NCBI RefSeq assembly: GCF_013426205.1
Contig: NC_089427.1
Coordinates: 1,612,001-1,676,000, forward strand
Direction: 5' to 3'
From: Metarhizium brunneum
Lineage: Eukaryota; Ascomycota; Sordariomycetes; Hypocreales; Clavicipitaceae
Length of the DNA stretch: 64,000 bases
Below, piece by piece: positions 33,016-42,975 of this stretch. The notes under the pieces are model-generated. The model had not been told where the DNA came from. It saw only the letters and a list, made by a program, of their open reading frames with translations, and ran no database searches. A program made the translations under genes and the position numbers. Every line of letters begins with the position of its first letter. Position 1 is the first letter of the stretch.

Positions 33016-35880
33016 ATGTCGATCCGTCCTCTCCCTCAGTCTACTGTTCGACTTTTGGATTCCTCAATGAATATCACGACGCCGTACGATTTAGTCAAGG
33101 AGCTGCTAGACAACGCGCTGGATTCCCAAGCAACCGCCGTCGAGATAGCCGCTTCTTCAAATACTATTGACAGAATTTCAGTCAGAGACAATGGAAGTGG
33201 CATCGATATAAGTGATTTCGGTGCCCTAGGCAGACGGGCACATACTAGCAAGCTCAGAGAGTACAGCGAATTAGTCGAGGTTGGCGGGACGACGCTTGGA
33301 TTTCGGGGTGAAGCATTGGCAAGTGCCAATTCAATAGCCAACGTTTCAATTATTACAAAGAGTCCCGGGGATCCTGTAGCCTGGAGAATCGAGTTAATAC
33401 CGGGCACGGGTGGTGTCAAGGACCGGCGGCCAGTTTCCTCTACCGTTGGAACCACAGTAGCAGTTACGAGGCTCTTTGAGAATCTCCCCCCAAGAAAGCA
33501 GTATGCTCTGAAGCAGGCGAAGAATTGTATTTCCCAAATCCAGCAACTTTTAAGGCAATATGTTTTTGCTCGCCCAAATGTTAAAATGTCACTGAAAATA
33601 ATAGGGGATACCAAACCACTGTGGGCTTATTCGCCAAAGCCGCCCGATCTAAAGCGAGAGGCAATCTTACAGATATTGGGCGCAAATGGCATGGTGAATT
33701 GCATCGAGGTATATGAAGAGATACATTTCAACAGAGAGTCGATATCCCAGATGGAGACACGGGAGCCCGCCCGATGGGTGTTTAGTGGCTATATCCAGAA
33801 ACCATATATCATTTCCAAGGATTTCAAAGTTCGGGGAGCGCATCTATCTGTTGATAACAGGCCAATGTCTGCTGGTTGGCATGTTACGAAAAAAATGACA
33901 AGTATTTTGAAATCTCACATATCCCAGACCACAGCACCGAAATCCGCGGAAAGACAATGTGGCGTGTTTCTGCAAATCAACATACGATGTCCCCCACGCA
34001 GCTACGACCCAAACATCACAATGAGGAAGGACGAGCTCTTAATTTTTGACGAGAAGGGCCTCCTTGATGGCTTTGAGCTTGTGTGTAAGCGAGCATACGA
34101 AAAGCACAATCAGGCTCTTGCAGCTACACACCCACCGGCCACTGCCAGTACACAGCCTAATAATGCCCGAGAGTGTGGAAGGCAGCTCGCAACCGAGCTT
34201 GAGGATGAATGTGTATCCTGTGCCTCTATTGATGAAGTTAGCGGCCAACATGACAACCTTGACAATACTCAAGCCCCCCAAAACACCTCAAGGGCTACGA
34301 GGCCGAAGATTCAGACTACAATGAAGACGACTTTCACAGTAAATATGGGGCGGAAAGAGGATAGTGATTCGGACGAAGAGAACATGGATATGGGTATCGA
34401 AGTGGAAATTCCAGCTGGGCCACCCTCTGTCCGGGACAGTCACACAAACAATCAGGAGCAACATCCCCGCCAGACAAAAACCATTCGTCACTACTTTCAG
34501 TCCCTGCCAAAAGACGGCTTCAAGATTTCCCATGATGATACTGCAACTGCCGGAACCGTCGTGGCAAGCCCAGTAGGTCCTCAACTGGACGAGTCCAGTC
34601 CTTCCAATCGCACTCCCTTGCAGCCCCTGAGCGACATCGCCTTGAACAGAATACGAGAAGAAGCGGAGTCTACTCCGGAGCCACCAGGATCAGATTCAAT
34701 AGTCCCAAGGCATATCATAAATGCCAGCAGAAGGGATATAGTACCGTCATTGCGAAGGGTTGCAAACTCAACTCGTCATCTCGGGGCACAGGGGCCGGAG
34801 AGGACAACCCCGTCTTTATATCTCGCTGGGACAAACTCCGAGGAAACGCAAGATGACGAAGTAATTTCACCTTCGGATAGCATTTCTCTTCGGATGCTTA
34901 CTCCCCCGCCTTCAGATCCTAGATATAGACATGAGCAAGCGAACAGGCAGATTAGACCTCGTCCTCAGCTTAGCAATTCATTCGTCCTTGGAACAAACAT
35001 TGCTCGACAAAGTCATAACGAGTTTCTAAGGGATGTCTCACCGCAAAATGGTTCAAGACAAGGAAAATCGTCCTCTGGTACCAATCATATCTCTTACAGA
35101 AGTGCTGCTAGCGCGGCAGGTGTGTCCGGCCCATCCCAGGTCTATCCGCGGCGGACTGTTGGGCCTGGTCTCGCCCAGGAAGATCCATCTCTCGTTGTTT
35201 TGAATCAGCCGTGCAGAATTCATGATGAAATTCCTAGGAATAACATAAAATCATTCTTGTCATCGGCTTCGTCGCATTCTCAAGCACCTCAGTTGACGCC
35301 GCCTTACACAAAACGTCCGGCTCCTTTTCATTTTACCCCCCCGGAGCTACTAAATCAGCCTGTTCATATGCCAACCTTTTTTCAGAAAAATGATGGCCAC
35401 CACAAGGGATGCCAAGAAAGTGAGGGCTCACTAAATATATTGACCGAGCGGGAAACCCGGCGCGTTAACAGGCCATCGCAATCCAATAATAAGCTAGCAT
35501 GGACCACAGAGGAGTCTCGTGAATACCATGTTAGGGCACAGCGTTTCCATACCCATCACAGACAAGTAAGGCGAATGTCCACTGGCCAGCTCCCACTTGA
35601 GCGCATCGATGCTGCCAAGCAAACGTTTGGTTTGTGTACCATTGTTCATCAACAGATTCAACAAATTCAGCATCAGATGAATCATCATTCACCGTTGGAG
35701 GCGTACATAACCCATGGAAACCTTAGAATGTCCCTCCCATTCCGAAATCTCTCAGAAACTCACTATGTTCAACGAGAGTTGCAGTCATCGGTAAGTTCAT
35801 GGATGAAGAGAAACAACATTCCAGGACACGTGGAATACACACTAGAGTCAAGAGCCAAGGGTAAATGTAGGGCTGAGTAG
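33016..35880 (+). CDS. MutL-family mismatch repair protein, MLH2 / human PMS1 type
   Basis: A single 954-residue frame. The N-terminal GHKL ATPase is complete: PYDLVKELLDNALDS with the catalytic Glu 29 and Mg-binding Asn 33, the nucleotide-binding DNGSGI at 58-63, GRRAHTSKL and GFRGEAL at 95-101. It is followed by the S5-like transducer domain (QYALKQAKNCISQIQQLLRQY; the NRPMSAGWHVTKKM region). From about residue 360 the chain is a long, polar, poorly ordered linker, then a short conserved-looking tail (MSTGQLPLERIDAAKQTFGL). The DQHAADE endonuclease motif of yeast Pms1, human PMS2 and Mlh3 is absent, which points to the MLH2 branch, an accessory MutL partner of MLH1. The orthologue choice is inferred. 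The gene is intronless and divergent from RIB4. Confidence 0.9.
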   Translation: MSIRPLPQSTVRLLDSSMNITTPYDLVKELLDNALDSQATAVEIAASSNTIDRISVRDNGSGIDISDFGALGRRAHTSKLREYSELVEVGGTTLGFRGEALASANSIANVSIITKSPGDPVAWRIELIPGTGGVKDRRPVSSTVGTTVAVTRLFENLPPRKQYALKQAKNCISQIQQLLRQYVFARPNVKMSLKIIGDTKPLWAYSPKPPDLKREAILQILGANGMVNCIEVYEEIHFNRESISQMETREPARWVFSGYIQKPYIISKDFKVRGAHLSVDNRPMSAGWHVTKKMTSILKSHISQTTAPKSAERQCGVFLQINIRCPPRSYDPNITMRKDELLIFDEKGLLDGFELVCKRAYEKHNQALAATHPPATASTQPNNARECGRQLATELEDECVSCASIDEVSGQHDNLDNTQAPQNTSRATRPKIQTTMKTTFTVNMGRKEDSDSDEENMDMGIEVEIPAGPPSVRDSHTNNQEQHPRQTKTIRHYFQSLPKDGFKISHDDTATAGTVVASPVGPQLDESSPSNRTPLQPLSDIALNRIREEAESTPEPPGSDSIVPRHIINASRRDIVPSLRRVANSTRHLGAQGPERTTPSLYLAGTNSEETQDDEVISPSDSISLRMLTPPPSDPRYRHEQANRQIRPRPQLSNSFVLGTNIARQSHNEFLRDVSPQNGSRQGKSSSGTNHISYRSAASAAGVSGPSQVYPRRTVGPGLAQEDPSLVVLNQPCRIHDEIPRNNIKSFLSSASSHSQAPQLTPPYTKRPAPFHFTPPELLNQPVHMPTFFQKNDGHHKGCQESEGSLNILTERETRRVNRPSQSNNKLAWTTEESREYHVRAQRFHTHHRQVRRMSTGQLPLERIDAAKQTFGLCTIVHQQIQQIQHQMNHHSPLEAYITHGNLRMSLPFRNLSETHYVQRELQSSVSSWMKRNNIPGHVEYTLESRAKGKCRAE

Positions 35881-37385
35881 CGGGAACAAAATCCTGAGCA
35901 AGTCCAAGAGGACGTTTTGTCGGGGCTACCCGATCAAAAAGCTCGTATCTGCTAGGCTGTGGGGTGGTGGTCATGCTATATGCTACCTACTTTACATAAG
36001 TATTTGGCAGGTCAACAACCGGTGGCTCGTGATGGATATCACGGTGCGATGATTGAAGCCGATTCAATCATATAATACACAAAAAACAAGGGCATTGCAT
36101 TGCATTGGCCAACGCAGATAGGTGCGGGAGGCAGATTTTTTCAGTCAATCACGTTGCATTTGATTGTGTTTTATTACACTGCTGGAATGGCTATGATTGT
36201 CATAGTATTATTGACTTCAAATTTATAATTAGCCCAGCTTGTGGTGTAGTTAAGCTCAGCCAGAGCGGGCCACAGGGGCTACGAGGACCACATGCAAGGA
36301 TGACTCTAGTGGGTCATGGCGCTAGAGCGCTAACATTGAAGGTTCAATGTTGCAACGTTCGAAGTCTGGTGTACATGAATATACAGAGGTACTAATAACT
36401 TACATAGCTGACTCCCCAGTGAATCCTCGGAAATATGTGTTGATCAAGTTGCACGGAGCATTCGAAAGGCCCAAGGGCGATAATGACTGAAGTATTTTTG
36501 TCTGGTGCATTTTTGGCTATGCCAGTGAAGAGACGGTTCGATAAGACGCCAAGGTAATATGAGGATGGCAATTGACGCTTTCGCTTTATTCAATTTTGCA
36601 TACGGAGTACGGTCTGTTGTCGGAGCTGCGGCGCGTTTTTTATGCACTTAGGCGACGCGAGATGAGAGTAAGCGAACGGGAATCGCGGTCTGGTTCGTTC
36701 AGTCCAACACAGGGGCAGGCGCACACTGCAAGGCTGGTCTTTGCCGCAGGCTGACGCAGCCACCGAAACGACAACATTGTTCATGGGTCCGGTCGGCTAA
36801 GACGATGATCAGAGGCCGGCTGTGCCACTCTCTGCGACGATGGCGGCGGGTAATGGGGGCTTGTGGAGGCGGGCAGAGCAGGGGCATACACGAGCTTGAC
36901 GAGCTTGACGAGCACATGTGCAGCCACGGCAGCCACGGGCAGAGAGGCAAGAAGCACGAGGGAGCGAGAGGTTTCAGGACGGCTGCGCTAGTGCGATGCA
37001 CCGCCTCCCATCGCTACCCAAGATGGGAGTTGCTTGGAGTTTGGCCCATGGTCGAAAAGTCTCCCCGTCGACGATGCTGGGGAGAGGCCGGAAGACGCTC
37101 CAGCTTGGTCTGTGGGATGAGCGGCGACGGCTCCGTGTCATCTCGTCCCATCTCGCCGGAGGCCGTTGCACGCAGCAGGAAATGCAGGGGCCCCAGGTGC
37201 TGCAGAGCCGAGTTTTCGTCATGACTGGGACGCGGAAGTATGACGGCAAGGCAAGATTGGAGAGTGATGGAGGAGGTACTTTGAGCAGCACAGTGTGGTA
37301 ATCCTCGATTTCCGCCTGGCAACTTATCGGAACTTGAAGCCAGTACCTAGGTATGTATGCAGTACACCACCTACTGTAATAATGG

Positions 37386-37418
37386 TGTTTGTGTGTGTGT
37401 GTGCGAGTGTGGGTGTGG
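37386..37418. repeat. GT-rich microsatellite
   Basis: An interrupted (GT)n run about 33 bases long, with GC and GG interruptions towards its right end. Confidence 0.7.
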
Positions 37419-37900
37419 TCTCGTAAAAAGATTACTACATACTATCAGTCTCCCGTTTGCGGCGTGAATCACACATAGATTATTCCCGGCCACGGTACAT
37501 TCCAGCCCAGGCCAACTCCGGATTTTTGCTCTCTTTTTTGTCGCATGGCCCGAGAAAAGGTGTAGCTGATTGGTGAGGAGCGGCGGCATGTGGTGAAGCA
37601 TGGGGCTCTGGGGATCTGGCGAGCTCTTTTTCTCTTTTTCTTTTTTTTTGTTGTGTTGTTGTTGGCCATTATTGCGTGCGTCTGGCGATGCTCCGAACAT
37701 TGAACGAGTTGCTGGATGCACTGGACAACGATGCACCAGACAATGGACACTGGTAGTGGCTTGTTGGCGAGAAGCCGCCGTTACGGTTGGACGGTTACTA
37801 GTACTACTGCTACAGGGTCACCAAGCCGCTGCCAACAGCCAACCGCCACATTGAACCCGCCAGGCCGCTCCCCCCCACTCGAGCATTGTCGCCTCCGTCA

Positions 37901-37948
37901 TCTCTGCACCTCTGCATCTCTGCACCTCTGCATCTCTGCACCTCTGCC
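37901..37948. repeat. Tandem 16-base repeat, three copies
   Basis: Three head-to-tail copies of TCTCTGCACCTCTGCA; the last base differs in copy three. Each unit is itself two diverged 8-base halves. The repeat lies in the pyrimidine-rich leader about 940 bases before the TRP-like channel start codon. Confidence 0.85.
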
Positions 37949-38888
37949 TCTGCCACCTTTAAACTCCACACGCACCATCAACTCCACATTGGCTGGCTGG
38001 TCAAGGCCGATCCCAGCTGCCCAGCCTGCCCAGCCAGCTCAGCTCTTCCGCTACTCCTGCTTTCTGCCTGTACACTGGTACCGTCTGGTCTGGTGCTGGT
38101 TGGTGCCTGCGTTGCCGGCCTTTGCCCTGGCTCCTGGGCTCAAGTGCTGTCGTCGTATCCCAGCACAGACTGGCCTGATTTATCCCCTGGTCCCCTGGTC
38201 CCCGATGCCCGTCGCCCGTGTCTCCATCTGTAGTCAACGGCTCTCTGTTTCTTCTCTCTTTTCCTCCACCGTATGCTCTGTACAATACTGGGCTTCTCTC
38301 TATTGTTAGTGTCGACCCCTTCACTTGGAAAGCAAAGCGTTTATTTTTATTCTTCGGCAGATTGGGTGGTACAAGACGTTGCACTTCTCTACGCAGAATT
38401 CTGCAGACACAGCAAGACAATTGGCTGTCGACGGCCTGTTTCACCTTTTTCTCTCGAGGCTGGTGCTCTCCTGTCCGCAGCCTGTCCCGCCTCGACGAAA
38501 CGCACACGCAACAACAAGCTCTCGTCGCTCGCTCTTTTTTCTTTCTTTTTTTCCACCTCGATTTGCCACAGCTTCAACTACGGAACATTCCCCCAAGATG
38601 CGCTGCCTTTGAATGCGGCGAGCATCGAAATACATGCGCCCCAGCATGGCTGGCGGGCGCGACTGGGAGCAGCGCCTTGACGGCCGGTTGTGCAGACGTC
38701 TCACTTCGCCATCGTCGACCGCAGAGCATCGAAGCTCCCACCCAAGGCGAAAACCCCAAGCCCGAATGGACTCATCATCGACGTGTTCATCTGTTTCCGC
38801 TGATTCTTGCTGTAGCCCAGCCTCGGCCTGCCTTTGGCAGACTCCTGGTTGCACGAGTCGACCGGGCCGCAGGAAATACATACGGCCC

Positions 38889-41800
38889 ATGCCTCGATTC
38901 CTAACAAGTCTCATTACTACTCCCTCTGGATTCCTCGCCATCATACTTCTCCTATCCCTCGCCTGCCGTCCTGCTTCGGCCGTCCAAATCAAGTACACCA
39001 ACTGTCTGCCCGATTCGGTACAATCACAACAACCGCCGTTTTTGCAATGGGTTCCAGTCGAAGCCCACGCCAAGTTTGACACCCAAAATGACGCCCACAA
39101 CTTCCAGTTCATTGTCTGGGGAAATGTCACGGGCTCAGTGAACAAGCAGATGCTGCCGCCGCCGACTAGTCCCGATTGGACCAACGATAATAAGACCGAC
39201 GGCAAGATTGTCAACTCGGAAAACGATGAAAACGGCACCACGGTCAAGAGCTCTATTGGCATGCTCACCTACACGCCTTGGAGTAGTAGAAGATTCTTTT
39301 GTGAGCAGGCGCTGGTTGGGGGGCATTGTCCGTTGGCTCCGGTATTTAATACCACGGGCAAAGTGTAAGTGCGGATACGCAACAGGCAGACGGCGAGACG
39401 GCGCGCGAGAGACGATGCGACTGAGCAGCAAACTAACTTCGATAGGACCCTGGCTGATCTGCCATCGATGAACATCACAAACGACATGCGCTCATCATAT
39501 CAACTTGCTTCCTTTGCGACCACCATGTTGATCATCTTTGGTAACCAACGGGGTGACAACATTGGTTGTATTTCCGCCACCATCACTCCGGATCTCGGGA
39601 ATCTCTCATGGGTACTTAAGATCATGCCCTTGATTGTCCTTATATTTTGTGGCTTCGCTGTCGTGTTTGCTGCCATCTTCAGCCCATGGGGAAGCTCCAA
39701 CATTTTCCATTGGACGTCCAACTATGGCCGGGACGCCGACCTGCTCCGACTCGTCACACCCGGTTTCGGAGATTGTTTGCAATATATTCAATTTATAGCC
39801 CTGTCTGGCGCACTGTCTCTGAGCTATCCTGGTTTCTTTCAGCCCGTCGTGAGCCAGGTTGGGTGGTCTGCACTCATGTTCAACGAAAGCTTTGTTACGC
39901 ACACCCCTGGCTGGCAGAGCGTCCGCGATGGCATCTACATCACTGACCCTCAGGATGGCTACGGCCTACATGCCCTTGGCCAGTTGGTTGGCATGTCTGA
40001 GAGTGCCGACATCTGGGCGGGCCTGATGGTCTGGCTCTGCGTTATTATTGCAGCAGTCTTCGTCCTCACCCAAGCCGGATTCCTTGTTCAGTGGCTGTAT
40101 CGAAAGATCCAAAACATCCCAGAGGAGGATCTCCGTGCAAAAAACATTCCCTTCAGCATCGGAAATGTGATTCGAATCGTCTTTAACTTTTTGCTGATGC
40201 CGGTTGTTGCCCTGTCGTGTTTTCAACTGGTTGTTGCGCACGAATCGCCCGCATTCACCGTTGTCTTGGCTGCCGTCACCATAGCTGTGCTATTGGCCTT
40301 TGCTTGCTATATCCTCCTACTCATTATTCGGACAAAACCAAAATCAGTCCTGTTTGACGACTTGCCTACCGTCTTGCGATATGGACCATTGTATAACACA
40401 TACTCTGACGAAGCTGCCGCTTTTGCCCTGATTCCGGTTTTGCTCAACTTTGTTCGGGGCGTGGCTATTGGAGCCGTGCAACCCAGTGGCATTTCCCAAG
40501 TCGTCTTGCTAGCCATTTGCGAAGTCATTCAAATGTTCACCATTCACGCGTTTCGGCCTTTCCAGTCATCTACGTCAATGAACGCCTATCATACGTTGTT
40601 TGCCATCCTCCGGCTCGCGTGTGTTCTTTTGATGGTCGCCTTTGCCCCCAGTCTTGGTGTTACAGAGGGACCCAAAGGGTGGATTGGATATGCTATCCTA
40701 CTCATTCACGGCAGTGTTCTTTTCTTTGGGTTCTTCTTGAGTGCGTTGTCAACAATAGTCGAAGTTGTAGCACGTTTGTTGGGCGCTGGAGGAGACAACA
40801 TCACTGGCCTGACTAGGGGGGGCCTGTCCAAGATTTTCGGTATGCGCCAACTGTCACGACGTGAAACGCACCGAACCGCTCCCTCGAGAGCCAGTCAGCT
40901 GTCGTCCATGGCAATGCTGCATGCTGAAGAGGGTACCAGCAGGACTGGCTACTCCGTACCAGGTGGCCGCCTTCGAAGTGCTTCGGGGGCTAGCTATGGC
41001 GGTATCGCCGCACATAACCAGCGGAGTAGTTCGGTTCTTGATAGCGCTGACATGTGGTCGGCCGGTCACCGCCACGTCGATACAAACAGTTCCTACATTC
41101 CCGGAACCCCGGGGGAGACGAGCACCTTTTCCTTTGTCGCATCGCCCACAGTTGGTCGTCCGATACTTGCTGGCGGTCATATGGAGCCATCCGATCCCTA
41201 CTATCGACCGCCACGCCGAACAGCAAACAACAACGCGAACCTGCGAGACTCGACACACTCGGATACACCGACCTCCAATGCTTTGGGACTCGACCCCAAA
41301 CAAGCCGCTCTCACTCCGGCCACTGTAGGGGAGAGTGGAGACGTCTCTGGCGAGGACACTACTCGCGCAGCAACACCTGCTCCTCCTGGTGCCGGGGGCG
41401 GTATCATGAACTTGCCTGCGAACCGCCCGGACTACGCCACACGTGAAGTTGACTTTTATTACGGTGTGCGTGGCCCGGCATTGAACTCGGACAACCCCGG
41501 GCGACGACTTGGAACTGGTCCAGCCGATCCTACCGGTCCAGTGGCTACTGCAACTGGCTGGTTCAGAACACTGTTCGGCGGCAAGAGCAAGGAAAAGGGG
41601 AAGGGATTCGAAGTTGTCCGAAGCTCTAGAATGCCCCCAGACATGGTACGGAATGGGGGTTTTGGAGACGAGACTCCCCCCGAAGGCATCCCTGTTGCCA
41701 TGGGTGTGTTGAGAAACGGACCGATCGATTCAGACGATGAAGGCGATCCTCCTGTGAAGCGTCCTCCCAGGTCTCCCCAGCGAAGTCCAGGAGACCTGCT

Positions 41801-42353
41801 CACGGATGATGGCACTCCGCGTGGTTCCGACTCAGATTCCGATAATGATGAGGAAGAGGAAGATATCGATCACTCGAAATTGCCGAGAGGTTCTAAACAA
41901 GGTGAACTGCTCGGACTGAGCCTGCCAGAAATTCCACGCAAAAGTTCTAAGAGAATCTCAGGCTTAGTGGATGACCGGCACCTACCGGTACTGTCTGCGA
42001 TAAGTTCAAGCTCTCCAGCGCCATCCGACCATGCGTCTCATGATGGGGGACCGTCTGCCAGGGGCCATAGACAAACCTTGTCGGCGTCATCGGCCTTGCC
42101 ATTCGAACGGACCTCGTCGCGGCAGCAACGCCTCTCTTCCAAATCTTCCTCAGAGTTTCCCGGCGAGCTGTCAGATATCGACCTGCAAGGCAGCAGGCAA
42201 GACGAAAAACACGCTAGTTATGGCAGGGTTCAACAACATGAGATCAATCGTGTCGACCCCCCTCAACTGCCGCCGCTGGACCTCTTGGGTAGTTCTGCGG
42301 AGCTCGTGGACGATTTTGGCAGCCTTGGGCGCAAAAAATCACGTCACTCGTGA
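38889..42353 (+). CDS. TRP-like membrane channel (Flc / Pkd2 / spray family)
   Basis: Exons 38889-39364 and 39446-42353 join over an 81-base intron (GTAAGT donor, GATAG acceptor) into 1127 residues. Residues 1-31 are a signal peptide (hydrophobic core GFLAIILLLSLAC, cleavage after PASA). A lumenal or extracellular ML-like domain with paired cysteines (NCLPDS, FFCEQALVGGHC) and N-glycosylation sequons reaches to about residue 185. About nine hydrophobic helices follow, from MPLIVLIFCGFAVVFAAIF to LLIHGSVLFFGFFLSALS. The long cytosolic tail is Ser/Pro- and acid-rich, with poly-Asp/Glu near codons at 41.85 kb. Fungal members affect calcium homeostasis, cell-wall integrity or FAD transport; which applies here is not decidable. 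An in-frame extension upstream contains further ATGs, but the signal peptide supports the start at 38889. Confidence 0.93.
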
Positions 42354-42975
42354 ACCAGGCCACCTTCAGATTGAGCAATTTGAACCGAAACACTAGATTC
42401 TTCTACTTGTTTGAAATTTATAATAATGCAACAGCTGACGATTAACGGCCTCTTTACTATTTCGGGCTCTTTGTCAAATACGACACTTATAGACTTTTCC
42501 TTTATAACCGCACGCGCAATACAAATTTTATTCAGTGTTACAGGGTGAGACGGTGGACTATTTGCCCCTTTTACTGCGCGACAGTTTGGCTATGCTTAGT
42601 CAGTGCGCCGATTGTGTGCGAGATGGGCTCTTGATTTTTCCATGGCGATGGGATAAGCGTTTTGTCTTGGTCTTTTTTTTTGTGTATTTGCTTTTTGCCT
42701 CGCACCCTTGGAGGGTTTGAGCGTAACTTAATAGGGAGGGAGGGTAATTCCAAAAGTGCACTTGTTTTGGGTATCGTTTGCATAAAAATGGATGGGTTGG
42801 GGAATCGGATCAGTCATACGGAGTACATGTACGTACAGGTAGGATAGCGTGGATTCGTGAGAAATGAGCGGCAGCATCTTTTGATTTTAGCTGGCGGTCC
42901 ATAACGAAGTACTTATATTTTACTCTTGGTTATTCTATTCATCTATATTGGCACTGATGATGTACAATACTGGGT
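42354..42975. other. Convergent intergenic region
   Basis: 3' flanks of the channel and exonuclease genes. One TACGGAGTA copy (42817) sits next to an ACATGTACGTAC palindromic run. No gene is seen. Confidence 0.6.

Larger units (their letters stand above)
35881..38888. other. 3 kb upstream region and leader of the TRP-like channel gene
   Basis: No convincing gene is seen. The left half has scattered short frames. From about 37.85 kb the plus strand is strongly pyrimidine-rich (C/T runs with few purines), as in fungal promoters and 5' leaders. It contains several upstream ATGs, including one at 38273 that opens a 135-codon frame with no family likeness. Simple repeats lie at 37386-37418 and 37901-37948. 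A TACGGAGTA copy lies at 36601. Confidence 0.5.

Noticed and set aside
38273..38680. 135-codon plus-strand frame starting with an ATG and a hydrophobic stretch
   Set aside because: It sits in the leader of the TRP-like channel gene, lacks further protein character and has no family. It may act as an upstream frame but is not supported as a gene.
38613..38888. In-frame extension upstream of the TRP-like channel start
   Set aside because: Starting there would bury the signal peptide behind about 90 Ser/Arg-rich residues. The ATG at 38889 gives a normal signal peptide and domain order.
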